A DNA stretch of 53,009 nucleotides, from contig MPUH01000458.1 of the NCBI GenBank assembly GCA_001970955.1, forward strand, positions 1 through 53,009. The letters run 5' to 3'. The translations under genes were made by a program, and so were the position numbers. Positions within the stretch are counted from its first letter, which is position 1. Every line of letters begins with the position of its first letter. Positions 27,105 to 39,000 of the stretch are shown in pieces. This stretch comes from Stentor coeruleus (taxonomy: Eukaryota > Ciliophora > Heterotrichea > Heterotrichida > Stentoridae). A model generated the notes under the pieces. The model worked only from the letters and a program-made list of their open reading frames with translations. It did not search any database and had not been told where the DNA came from.

Positions 27105-29732
27105 CTAAAATTCCTGATCCCAATTAGCAGGAGCATTTCTTGGACGTCTTCCTCCTGCATCCTGGGTGTCTTCAAGCATCTCCTCATGATTAATTGCATC
27201 TTCTAAAAGAACTGAAACTTTAAGCGCATGCTGAATATCTTTATCAATATCAGGAAGTTTAGGCTTATAAGGTGGAGTAATCTGTCTACTGACCAAACTA
27301 TCCCAATTAAGCCCAACAAACCATTTATGGTCCTTAAGTGTTTCAGCACTGCCTCCATTTCTAAGTACAGGGTTTTTATTCAGTAACTGTTCAATCATAA
27401 CTTTCGTTGGCATTTTATTATCAACAAACCCAGGATAAATAAGTTTATGTTGTAAAACCTTCTCATAAACCATATAAGGATCATCTTCATTTTCACCAAA
27501 AGGTACTTCACAGCATATAAATTCATAAAGCATAACCCCTAAACTCCAATAATCAGCTGAAAAACTATACCCTTTACCAGTAATAACTTCTGGAGCCATA
27601 TAATGAGGTGTACCAACTATAGTATAAGTTCTCCCATTAAGGAATTTAGAAATCCCAAAATCAATGAGTTTTGGATACCCATCATCATCAATCATAACAT
27701 TTTCAGGTTTTAAATCTCTATATATTATATCCCTTTCATGAAGATACTCTAGTATTAAAACTATACATGCAGTATAAAATTTGGAATCTCTATCAGTTAT
27801 GATATTCATGTCACGGAGAACATCAAATAAATCTGAACCTCTGACATATTCGGTAAGGAAATAGATTCTTTTTGAATCTTTGAAGGTTTTTATGAGTTTT
27901 AGGATGAATACGTGATCGAGATTTAATAGGATTTTCCTTTCTAGGATAAGATTTTCTTGCATCTCGTAGCGTTCGATTTTCTTACGAGAAACGGTTTTTA
28001 GTGCATACTGCCGACGTGATTTACGATCTACAACTAGGAAGACATTGCCGAAGTTTCCTTTACCCAAGAGTTTGACCATACAGAGTTCAGCCAAAGTTAT
28101 TGCATCATCTTGCAGTTCAATTCTCTTGATCAGCAAATTCCTAACGTTTTCCTCCAAAATACTCGAAAACTCAGTTTTTGTGAGTACCCAACAGCACACT
28201 GATCCATTAGCAATAACCGATGCAGTCCTAAAATCATTAAAAATCATGCTTCTCTCACCAAAATAATCATTTTTTCCAACTGTCCTCAATATAACCCCAT
28301 CCCGAACAATATTAACCTTACCCGATCTAATCATAAAAAAACTATCTCCAGGTGTGTTTTGTTGAACAATAACATCCCCATCATCATATTCTTGTGTCCT
28401 TAAAATACGAGTCAAAGCTTGAAAGTTATCAGAAGTCAAATACCTAAGTATATGTATTCCTCTTAAAGCATTAATAGCATCAGTATCAATTTTTGGTATT
28501 TGTCCCAAACCTCCAATACATTCTTCAAAATCATTTTTACAAATCTCAGCAACATGCACATCTCCAATCGCAAAATAATCTTCTGTATAAACATCTCGAC
28601 TATTACCCCCAATATCCCCATCACCCATTGATTGAAATACTTCAACACAAACTCTTTTACTTCTAAGTTTCCCATTAAGTATCATAACAAGTTTTGTGTT
28701 TTTCAAACTTCCATTACTAACTACAATAGACCCTTCACGATATTGGACCACATGCATTTTTTCTAGAATTCTAGCTTGTTGCCTTTTTGTCAACGAACTC
28801 AATGGTTCACTTTTCTCAAAAGCTATTATTTTTGAGTTCTGATATATTATATGCTGTAAATTATTCCCAAGTGCAGCATTAAGTTTGTTTCTACTTATCG
28901 CCACACATTTTACATCAGTAGATGCTACGACTGTAGCTGTTCTTACTGTATTATACAACAAAGCTTGATCACCAAAAAATGACCCTTTAGTCATTTCTCT
29001 AACCAAAACTCCTTTTTGTAAACAAGATACAGTCCCATCTTTTATAATATAAAAAAGGTCCCCTGGATCTCCTTCTTTTACTATATTATCCCCAGCTCTG
29101 AATTTTAAAGTTGATAATGACCCAACAAGTGCATCTCTTTGCATTGGTGTTAATACTGAAAATAAAGGTACAGTGTCTATGAAATTTTTATTCTCTTTAT
29201 AATTTTCAGCATTAACAGTTTCAACTGCAGTTCTAAAAACTTTTCTATCTAAGCCCCACATAGTAACTTTGTCTATAGTCCTAACTGAGGCTGATCGTGG
29301 TGAGTCATGTAATAAAGCTAACTCACCAAAACTATCCCCTGTGCCTATAACATTAACTCTTTTGCTATTGACTAAAACTTCAAGTTTCCCAGTTGCCACG
29401 ACAAAAAAAACACTTCCTGGTCGGCCTTGTTCGAATACAATTTCATTAGCAACCATTTGATATAGTTTCATTTGTGATATAACACTTGTTCTGTTCTCCC
29501 CTGATAGACTTGTGAATATAAAATGCTTGTTTAATGCATTCGAGATCATTTCTAAGTCACGACTAGTCTTAAGTCTGTCTACAATCACAGCAGAAACTGC
29601 ATCAACAGCTATACGACTTCCACGTCTAGGATCTAAAACCGGAGCTTTAACTTTAAGCTCTTTTCTCACCCTAAAAACCTTTTTTTTCTCTTCGGGCAGA
29701 ATATTGATTTTAGGTGGGTTTTTTTTTTCCAT
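27105..29732 (-). CDS. cGMP-dependent protein kinase with four cyclic-nucleotide-binding domains (875 aa)
   Basis: Order: short basic N-terminus; cNBD A about 70-175 (FGELALLHDSPRSASV at 135-150); cNBD B about 188-290 (FGDQALLYNTVRTATV at 253-268); cNBD C about 305-410, degenerate with no FGE...R box; cNBD D about 425-530 (FGERSMIFNDFRTASV at 491-506); AGC kinase domain about 550-806 (GKGNFGNV 557-564, ALK with Lys579, YRDLKPEN 671-678, DFG 691-693, APE 713-715, C-terminal AGC tail). The four-cNBD layout with a degenerate third domain is the apicomplexan/ciliate PKG type, unlike the two-domain animal enzyme. The gatekeeper, aligned to PKA Met120, is Thr627 (IYFLTEYV). Catalytic residues look intact, though HRD is YRD as in other PKGs. 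It should phosphorylate targets in response to cGMP. Its start is 19 nt from the stop of the upstream gene. Stop TAG. Confidence 0.96.
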   Translation of the reverse strand: MEKKNPPKINILPEEKKKVFRVRKELKVKAPVLDPRRGSRIAVDAVSAVIVDRLKTSRDLEMISNALNKHFIFTSLSGENRTSVISQMKLYQMVANEIVFEQGRPGSVFFVVATGKLEVLVNSKRVNVIGTGDSFGELALLHDSPRSASVRTIDKVTMWGLDRKVFRTAVETVNAENYKENKNFIDTVPLFSVLTPMQRDALVGSLSTLKFRAGDNIVKEGDPGDLFYIIKDGTVSCLQKGVLVREMTKGSFFGDQALLYNTVRTATVVASTDVKCVAISRNKLNAALGNNLQHIIYQNSKIIAFEKSEPLSSLTKRQQARILEKMHVVQYREGSIVVSNGSLKNTKLVMILNGKLRSKRVCVEVFQSMGDGDIGGNSRDVYTEDYFAIGDVHVAEICKNDFEECIGGLGQIPKIDTDAINALRGIHILRYLTSDNFQALTRILRTQEYDDGDVIVQQNTPGDSFFMIRSGKVNIVRDGVILRTVGKNDYFGERSMIFNDFRTASVIANGSVCCWVLTKTEFSSILEENVRNLLIKRIELQDDAITLAELCMVKLLGKGNFGNVFLVVDRKSRRQYALKTVSRKKIERYEMQENLILERKILLNLDHVFILKLIKTFKDSKRIYFLTEYVRGSDLFDVLRDMNIITDRDSKFYTACIVLILEYLHERDIIYRDLKPENVMIDDDGYPKLIDFGISKFLNGRTYTIVGTPHYMAPEVITGKGYSFSADYWSLGVMLYEFICCEVPFGENEDDPYMVYEKVLQHKLIYPGFVDNKMPTKVMIEQLLNKNPVLRNGGSAETLKDHKWFVGLNWDSLVSRQITPPYKPKLPDIDKDIQHALKVSVLLEDAINHEEMLEDTQDAGGRRPRNAPANWDQEF

Positions 29733-29751
29733 TTATTATGATTACAGTAAA

Positions 29752-30885
29752 TTAAACTTTTCTCATTGTCCGAGCTGAATTCTTATATAATTTGATAATT
29801 TTTTTGTGTATTTGTTCCTCTTCAATTTTGGATTCTAGGTTTATTTCATTGATTTGATTTCGTAAGATGTTGATGTTTTTTTCATGTAAGAGCTTTTGTT
29901 CAATTTTTCTGCATTTTTCTGCTTCTGAGAAGATGGATTTATTTTCATTGTCAAGGAGATTTTTGAAAACTTTGCGTTCAGTTATTTTTTCTTTGAGGAT
30001 ATGGATTTTGTTGTCGTAGAAATTTTTTATGTTTTCTATTACGGTTTGTTTTTGGGTGTTACGTTTTTGTTGGATTTCTCGGGAGATACGATCATCTTCG
30101 ACGGTTTTGATTGTTTGGTATTTGCGGAGAGTGGATTCGACTAGGATTTTTAGACGGGTTCGGCAATTTTCTTCGAATTTTAGGTTGGAGAGCCTTAGTC
30201 TTTCAAGCTCGGATTCTTGCATTTTGCTTTTGATTTCTTCGCATTTTTTCTCTTTTTGCTTGTTTTTTAGTCTTAGACTTTCTTTGGCAGGGTGGGTAGG
30301 CTGAATAGGAATTACATTCCCGATGTTGTCTTCGAGAAGTTTACGGAACTCTCGGACTTTGGCATAGAAATATTTTTCCAAGTCATTTTTTTCAACTTTC
30401 ACAAGTGTGGTAAAATCAGGGTGTCTCTTAACAATTTTTTTCAAACAAGTGACAAGTTCTTTTTCACTATTATTTTCAGCCGGTCTCAAAGAATTACTTC
30501 TATTTTTAGCACTAACCGGCCTTGATTCTCTAACAACTCTTAATTTTCTCTGGCCAATTTTTGGAGTCTCATGCCGAACTACAGTCCCTAAACTTGTATA
30601 GCTTTCACTACTCTTATATTCTATATAAAAATTACTTATTCGATTTTTGTCTTCAAGTTCAAGTTTTGGCACAGAATAATCTATTGTTGGGGGTAAATTT
30701 CCAACTTCTTCAATTTCAGTCATTTCACTTGATGAAGCTTTGAAAAAATCAGTATTTTGAATGATGATGTTTTCTGAGGAAGGTAAGATGTTGTTTAGTT
30801 TTGCTGTTAAGGAATCTTCAATACTTGATGATTTTTTAGATTCTTTCTCTTGGGAAATTAGAAAATCTTCGCTTATGAGGCTCAT
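29752..30885 (-). CDS. Coiled-coil protein with two probable hidden introns (377 aa as read, about 367 spliced)
   Basis: The N-terminal 140 residues are acidic and Ser-rich, then basic. Residues 145-190 form a compact helical segment (CLKKIVKRHPDFTTL, LEKYFYAKVREFRKLLED). From about 200 to the end the protein is continuous charged coiled coil. Two 15-nt stretches inside the frame match the intron pattern perfectly and lack a stop, so the true protein probably omits residues 84-88 and 191-195 (VIPIQ). The family is not recognised; a cytoskeletal or basal-body role is only a guess. It lies 19 nt upstream of the PKG gene on the same strand. Stop TAA. Confidence 0.85.
   Translation of the reverse strand: MSLISEDFLISQEKESKKSSSIEDSLTAKLNNILPSSENIIIQNTDFFKASSSEMTEIEEVGNLPPTIDYSVPKLELEDKNRISNFYIEYKSSESYTSLGTVVRHETPKIGQRKLRVVRESRPVSAKNRSNSLRPAENNSEKELVTCLKKIVKRHPDFTTLVKVEKNDLEKYFYAKVREFRKLLEDNIGNVIPIQPTHPAKESLRLKNKQKEKKCEEIKSKMQESELERLRLSNLKFEENCRTRLKILVESTLRKYQTIKTVEDDRISREIQQKRNTQKQTVIENIKNFYDNKIHILKEKITERKVFKNLLDNENKSIFSEAEKCRKIEQKLLHEKNINILRNQINEINLESKIEEEQIHKKIIKLYKNSARTMRKV
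30301..30315 (-). other. Probable hidden 15-nt intron (in frame, phase 0)
   Basis: On the minus strand it reads GTAATTCCTATTCAG, matching GTAAT at 1-5, TA at 9-10 and AG at 14-15. Because it holds no stop it is read as VIPIQ between DNIGN and PTHPAK. Confidence 0.7.
30621..30635 (-). other. Probable hidden 15-nt intron (in frame, phase 1)
   Basis: On the minus strand it reads GTAATTTTTATATAG, again with GTAAT, T9-A10 and a terminal AG. Unspliced it adds five residues; spliced, codon 84 becomes AAA (Lys) and NRI runs into KYKSSES. Confidence 0.68.
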
Positions 30886-33002
30886 TTGAAAATATAAAGT
30901 GATAAATGAAAGATAATATTTGATATGAATATGCGGAAAAAAAGAAGGATTTAAAGTGTGGTAAAGGAAGGTTAAAGAATATGTTTTAAAATAATTGGGT
31001 TAAGCTTATAAAATGCATTTTTGGGGCTGAGCTTTTATGATAATAATTTATGATAAATTTTGAAGGTAAATTAGTGCTGATAAAATAAAGAGTTTTCTTT
31101 GTAAAAGTCATAAATTTAGAGGATATAAAGTAGTTTTATATATGAAATTTATTGTTTTTTCATCATCTCATCTAATACTTTTTGCTTTAAATTGTTATAA
31201 TATCATAGGGAAATTATTGTAGCTCACCAGTATTGAAAAATTGATTGATATGTTGCTGGACTTTTTCAAGAGCCTACAAGTTCCAACCTTTTAAAATTCT
31301 AAAATACTGCTACTATTTCTTAATCATTTCAGTTTGAAAAGAGTTTTTAAATTATTTTATCAGCATGATTTGCATATGATTTCATAGTAATTCTCACCTA
31401 GCCTCAGGATTTAAAGCTTTTCTGCCTTGTATTATAACTGATAATATCATAAAATATGAATTATGCTTTTAATATTTAGCCAAGATAATAAATTTTAGAT
31501 TTTTAGAATCTTTTCACTAAGTAATTGTTATATAATAATAGGGTAGTTATTAAATTTTTATGATTTTTTATTCTGATTAATTGTGTAAGTTTTTGATTTA
31601 AATTTTTAATACCTAATTTCTTCAATTTTCCTTAAAGTTTTTCCCTTTAACCTCTCTAACTCTTTCAAAATTTTTTTGTTGTTGTTTATAATTATTTCTT
31701 ATCTGTATGAATGGTGATTGTTTATATTCTTTATAGTTTTCAATAAACTTTTTAAGAATCTTTTAATTTTATTTATTTATCTTCTCTTATAATTACATCT
31801 TAGCTTGCACTAGTCTCTGAGAAGTTAAAAAAAAAATTTTCTGTATATTTAAATTATTATTAGTCATAAAATACTTTGATTGAAGGATTTAAGATTTTTG
31901 ATAGTCGATTTTTTGTTTACGAAAATGTGTTGTAGAAAAAAATTTTGGATTAGTGAAGAAATTTAGTTCGCTGAATTTTTTTGGTTGGNTCTCTGAGAAG
32001 TTAAAAAAAAAATTTTCTGTATATTTAAATTATTATTAGTCATAAAATACTTTAATTGAAGGATTTAAGATTTTTGATAGTCGATTTTTTGTTTACGAAA
32101 ATATGTTGTAGAAAAAAAATTTTGGATTAGTGAAGAAATTTAGTTCGCTGAATTTTTTTTGGTTGAGTGAATAAATATTTTTACCTTCTACTATTTGATT
32201 TTTTATTTATATTTAATAGTATTATTATCTAAAGTAGGGTTAATAAAATTTTTGGGTGCATTGAAAGTTTTGATTGGAAAATACTAAAATTAATTGTGGT
32301 ATTTGAAGTTTAAAATTTTTTAAATGAATTCAGTTTTATATATAATGGTTTATGAATGAAAATGATTTGTGTTTTTTGTATAGCCAAAAAAGTTTCGCTT
32401 ATCTTTATTATAAATAACTTCTTCAAATTTATAGCATTTTATATTTAATTAAAGGTGTTTTGTTATCAATATAGTGTTATAATCTCAATTCAAAATACTC
32501 AAAAAAGATTTGCATCGGATTCTTATAATTTTTATTTACACTTTATTCGAAATTCTACTTTTATAGTAATAAAATAATTAATCACAATATAGTTAATATA
32601 AACTCGCCATACCTATTCTTCACTTTAAATTTACATAATCTTACAATCCTTTATCCTAACATCATAAATCTATAGCCATAATGCCAATTTCCTTATCTTC
32701 ACAATCTTTTTTTCTATCCTACAGTATTCTTTTACTAAAACCCCCAAACGATATTCTATTTCAATCAGCTTTTACAATATAAAATATCCCCAAAGTCAAT
32801 AAAAATTACTTCAACACAAAATAAGCCATTTTTCTCGCCAACAAATAACCCATCTCAAAAAGCCAAATTCCCAAGACAAGTAAAAAAAACCTTTTCAAAC
32901 ATCCCTATACCAAAGCATAGTATTTTACTTAACCATTTTCTAAATAAAGCCCAATCCAACCTTCAAGTATTTTATTAGTTCCAATCCATTTAATACTAAT
33001 AA
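30886..33002. promoter_or_regulatory. Divergent intergenic region (2.1 kb) 5' of VPS13, with one assembly duplication
   Basis: Between two diverging starts. The left end is C-poor on the + strand (5' flank of a minus gene) and the right end, about 32590-33000, is almost free of G (5' flank of a plus gene), with the change in between. It holds the duplicated contig end around the N at 31989. No gene or RNA is recognised in the middle. The VPS13 start is preceded by TAA directly before ATGG. Confidence 0.5.
31814..32165. repeat. Assembly artefact: about 175-bp direct duplication around single N
   Basis: Copy 1 (31814-31988) and copy 2 (31990 on) flank the N at 31989. They differ by two substitutions (G/A) and by lengths of A and T runs, so they look like two versions of the same locus rather than a biological repeat. 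Confidence 0.92.
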
Positions 33003-36000
33003 ATGGAAAAGGTGGTCTCTAAAATTCTCAACAAGTTTTTAGGGGACTTTGTTCAGAATCTTGACTCAGAAAACTTTGATATTTCCCTCCGCAAAGGCAA
33101 AATCGAGTTACACGACTTCAAATTAAAAGAAGATGCCTTGCATATCCTCGGCTTGCCATTTACTATAGTATATGGGATAATTAAGAATATCAACATAAAA
33201 ATCAAATGGACTAAGCTGAACTCAAGTCCTCTAAGGATTTCAATCTCAGGTGTTCATATGCTTCTTGTCCCAAACGACCCGAAAACCTGGGAAATAGATC
33301 CTGAAATGATAGCTTTAAGTAAATTCAAGACTTTAAAGCTAAAACAGTTTGAAGCAGCACAAGTTAAAGAAATAACTGAAGCTGAATCTGAAGGAGGGTT
33401 TTTAAAACGTCATATATTGAAGATTGTAGACAATATTCAATTAGAACTAAAGGAAGTATATATAAGATATGAGCATAATCTTCAAGGAATCGAATTTACC
33501 TTTGGAATATTTTTAAAAGAACTGTTGGCACAGACATGTGATGAAAACTGGGATGAGAAGTTTAATAGCGACAGCAAGTTTTGTAATAAACATATAAAAA
33601 TCACGGATTTTTCAGTGTTTTTTGATCATATTTCTGGAGCTGATGGACTTGACCCTGATGCGAAAATTGATACAAGGAAACGAGCGGGGTATAGAAAAGG
33701 AAATACTGTTGGATTATCATTACCTTTTAGAAAAGGAGTTTCTTTTGATGGAATGAGGAATATGTCTGATGTTAGTAGGATGGATTTTATTAGTGTGAAA
33801 CAAGATGTGATTAAGGATCAGGAAAGAAAAGATTTTTTTAGTTATATGCCTGAGATGGCAGGGCTTGAGGAAGATAAAATTGGGAAATTGGAAAATATGA
33901 TTAATGAGTGGGTGTTTAGTGAAAGATTTGAAGGGATTGAACATAATTATATCATTAGACCTTTAACGATTGACTGCAAAGCTACGATATGTAAAGATAA
34001 AAAAGATCATACTTATCCACTTATACATATGGATTTACTTATAAACAATTTTAAGCTTAATGTTTATACGGGGCAGATACGCTTAGTCACACCGTTTTTG
34101 GAATACTTTAGGCTATATAAGAACTTCCAAGCAGGAGTTAAAAATCAAATGAAAGAAAGACCCCTTAGTCTAGCAGACAAAATTAACTACAAAACCCTCT
34201 ACGAGCAGTGGATCGAATACAACACCGCCGACAAAAAAAAGAAAGCTGAAAAAGTCGAGTTGCAAATGAAAGCCATCGAAAACAATTCATATGTAGAAGA
34301 AATCATTGAAATCCGGCGAGAAATAATAAACTCAATAAACTCGCAAAAAATGATTGATTTTAAAGAAAAAGAAATCATGAAGCTCTCAAAAAAACTAGAC
34401 AGAGAAAAGTCTTTAAAGAAAAATCAAACCAAAGAAAAACAAGAAAAATCAGAAAAAATCTCTAAACTGCTCAGCAACGCCAAAGAAGAAAAAAAATATT
34501 GGGAAGGTAAACAACAAGACATGAATTATGAAACCGGAGAAACATGGACAATTCTATCAATGGTCCTAACAATTGAAGGTTGGGGTATAGAATATTATAA
34601 CGAAAGTCAAAAAATGCTTGAAACTGATTGTAAAACCCTATCATCAGTAGTATCATTAGCAAACAACAACATAAGCATCGATTTTACAATGAGTAAATTT
34701 GATATTATAAACTACTATATGGCAAGTGATTATTATCCAAAAATAATCGACATGGAAAGATTTGAGTTCTTTTTTGCATTGAACCCTTTGAAAATAGAAC
34801 TTAAATCTAGTGATATGTATATTTGCCTAATACTGCCAACATTGATGAAAACGTTTTTCGGGCTAAAAGAAGCTTTGGTTGGGCAGAATTTTGGTGCAAG
34901 TGGGCTTATTGTTAAAGAAAAATATTCTCATTTAGTTAAAAAAGGGAAATCGTTTATAGCGCAAAATGTTACTAAAACTGGGTCATCAAATAAACCTTTA
35001 ATGATTAGTATAAATACAAAAGCTCCTGTTATAATAATCCCTTTAGACACCCATACAAAAAGCACATTTTTAAGACTGGACTTTGGGGATTTTCGTCTTG
35101 CAAGTAAAATATGCCAAGAAAATGATATTATTTATGATAACTTTGATATTGAAATCACAAATTTCAGTTTGCATTTAGTCGAAGAATGGAAAGACCTAAA
35201 ACTTGCAGGAAGTAATAAAAAAATCTATATAATCAAACCTATAAAAGTTGCTTTATCTTTATCAAAACCAAGAGCTAATGCTTTAGAAGGTGTAGAAATA
35301 AAAACCAAAGTCGATGTTTCTAATGTAAAATTTCTTATCAAACCAGTAACTTTGAGTTTTTTTTCTAATTTTATAGTATTAATGAAAGAAATTATCCCTG
35401 AAAAACCTAAAGATAAAAAAAAAGAAATCCACGCAGCATTAATAAGCAGGGTAACTAATTTTTTGACAAACAAATTCCGAGCTCAGAAAAACCCAAACCC
35501 TCAAAGAATTGAGATGAATATTAAGAAATTCGAAATGATGATTGAAGAAGATGAACCTTTTGTCAAAATGGAATTTAAAGATATACTTTTTGAAGGGATT
35601 ATAAGTGAGTATAAAATAGCGAAATATGATATAAAAGTTAAGACAATTAGGATTTTTGATATGAGGAAAAGGACGATTTTCCCTAAAATTGCAACGAACC
35701 CAACCTTGGAATTGGTTCAGAATCTTCGTAAGGATTCTTATCAGATGGTTTTGAATATAGTTAGAGATCCTTGGAAGAAACTGAATGATATATGTTTAAG
35801 TATGAGTGATTTAAGAGTTTATTTGGGTAAGGATTTCTTGACTGAGCTTTTGAAACTAGGGAAATATTTGAAGGAGTTGAAACAGTTTTTAAGAATGATC
35901 AAACCTTTGACTACAAATAATCGTCAAGAACGATATTATAATGACAATGATGAATATTTAAGACTTTCCCTTCATTTCCAAAGTGTGGAAATTAGAGTTC

Positions 36001-39000
36001 CAGCTGACTACTCAGACGAGTTCTCACAAATGGGTAATTTTACAACAACTTGTACTATGATAATTACTAGACATGCGATAATAAGGTCAACTTTTTCTGA
36101 TGAGAAAACCCTGATATCTAAGAAAAACATAAAAAATACAGATGAACTCGAACTTATACTCACACATCTTATGGGAGAAATCAAGAACTCTGATCATGAA
36201 GCTTTTTCAGCCAAGCATCTTATCCAGCCTAGCCGTGTGACAATTGAGTCTAAAATTGAAAAAGATAGTCTTGAAAACCTTACTATAAACAGTTTAACCT
36301 TAAGAATCGAAAGCATTTGTATTTTTGTTGGGTTAAGAGATATAACTTATTTAAGAATCCTCGCTTCAACATTTTCTGGCTTTAAAGATGAGATTAAAAA
36401 ATTCACAGATGAAATGGATAAACTTGATGAACATATTTCAGATAAACCTAAAAGGAAAATAATGAATTTAGGTATTGATGCTGATTCAATACAAATAACT
36501 TTACTTGAAGATACTTCAAATTCTGTAGCTTCTCTTTTTAGTTGTGGGATGAGCAATTTTTCTTTTCAGATAGCGAAATGTGAACCTAAGACTAGTATTT
36601 TTGGGGAGTTTATTTGGTATGTGAATTATTATAATAACATATTAGGATGTTGGGAACCTTTGGTTGAAGATATGAAATTAGGGATGAAAGTTGAGTTGGA
36701 TCATGAGAAAAAATTGGTTTCGCTTAAGACTCAGGATGTTTTGAATGTGAATTTCACCCATCAATTTTTGGTTTGTGTTGGGAAAACATTAGAGAAAAGT
36801 AGGAAGACGAGGTCATCATGGATTGAAGCGACACATAAGAAAACAAAGGTATTTAAACATAGTGATTTAGAGTATGTGGTTTATAATAAACTCAAGTTCC
36901 CGATTAATGTTTGGTTGAATATTAAGGAAAACTCTAAGGTCCATAAAGTGCAGGAAAGTAATACTTATAGTTTTTTCCAGCACAGTATAGCAAGGCTCTA
37001 CACCTCAGCAAACAAAAAAACCAAAGCAACTCTTATAATAAACAAGATCCAAATCCCTGCAAGTCTAGCTTTCTCTTTTTCCGAAACCAAAGATAAAAAC
37101 AATTCAGTAATTATAGATAAAGTGTCTAAATCCGTACTGTCTGGAGATTTTGCTGGTCGGAGTTTTAAGTTCCTCGTGAATGTTTTTTCAGCAGAAGGTA
37201 AAAGAATGATTGTTTTCCAATCGGCAACTTTAATTGGTAATAATTGTGATTTTGATATAAAATGTCGTCATTCAACAGGAAGTATAGAAATAAAAGCTAA
37301 AACTATAGTCTCAGTACCTGTAGAATGGACTTATACAGGAGAAGTTTTCCACATTATAATAGACGAAAATGCTTATAACTCAAACGAATCAACAGAAATC
37401 TATGTTAAAAAACTTTATCATGTTATAATCAAACCTAATCGATATATAACCGACAATGCTGAAGAATTATTATTAATTGAAATAAGCCCTAAATTCCATA
37501 TTGTTAATCTTTTACATTCAGGGCTTAACATTCTGAATCCTGATAAAAGTCCTTTATTACTTCCTTTACATGGACTAATTTTCTTAGATCCAGGAAAAGA
37601 GTCTATTTTACCTGTCGACCCAGGCTCATTATACTCTTTTCTTATAACTTCATTAGAAAATTCAGATGAACAACCTTTAAGTCCTTTAAAACACACAGCT
37701 AGTCTTAAAGCTGTTGAAAAAAAGTCTACAGAAACTTTTACTATACCTAATTCAGATGTGTTTGTTGGGATTATGGGTCAAAATGGGGCAAATATTCGAT
37801 TGAGTCCTAGTGAAAAAAAATATACTTTGTATAAGTTTTATGATCAAAATTATGGGGAATTTGAATTAGACCTTACTGATTATAAAGTTGCGAATGAGAG
37901 TGATGCTAAATCTATACTACTGACAGTTAGTGCAGATTATATTGTTATTAATAAAAGTAGATATTGTTTACAACTTGAGAATTTAGATGTGCCTATGAAT
38001 TCTATTCGATACTTTTCTAGTAAAAACAAGAAATTCAAACTTCGCATGAAAGATCTTGACACAAAGTGGTCTGATAAATTCCGCCTCAACACAATCGGCG
38101 TTGCAGGGATGGTAAAAGTTTCAATGACCGAAGCTTTCCAAAAACCTCAACATATACTTTTTGGACTAGTAATTTCCCAAGCCCCCGACCCTCTTATCAA
38201 TAGTAGTCTTATTTCATTTACCCCAAGATTTCTCATATGGAATCTTTTAAGCCTGCCAATTTTCTTAAAACAAAATCAAATCGAAGGGAAAGTTCAAGAT
38301 ATAGTAACAGTATTACCAAATACCGAAGATTATAAAACTCCATTAGAATTCAATTTTAATGATTATGACAAAGATAAAAATATCCATATTTCTGCAGATA
38401 TGATAAACTGGTCAGGAGCTTTTAGTCTAGAAAATATTGAGGATTTCCAAGTTAAAGTCCATAGCCAAAAGACTGAAAGTGAGAAAAAACTTAATGTTTT
38501 CAAAACCCAATGGTATATGCCAAGTGATAAAAAACCTTTTAGATTTATAAGAGTATTGATTTCTAGCTCAGATGAAGCAACAATCCATATAGCTTTTCTT
38601 AGCCCTAAAGACCCTGATTTTCGTATAGTAAATAAAACTAATGAGGCAATTATGTATAAACAATTAGGTGTTATAGGAGATTATCATGAAATTAATGCAG
38701 ATTCTGTTGAATATTGGGCTTGGGAGGACCATTTGGCCAAAGTTAAAAAACTACAGCTGAGTTTGTTACAAGATAGTCAGATTTATTCAATAGAAAAAAT
38801 CAAAGAGTATCAAAAAAGAAAACTTGGTCCTTATGAAGTGTCTATTGAAGTTAATGATGTTACTAGAGAACTGATAATCCAACACCCAAGAGACAAAGTA
38901 CTTGAAGAAATGTTATTAAACGAAGATGAAAAAAATGAATATAAAGAAGTCATTTGGAAAAAAAGTTTATCAGTACCTCAGAAGAAAATTTCACAAAACA

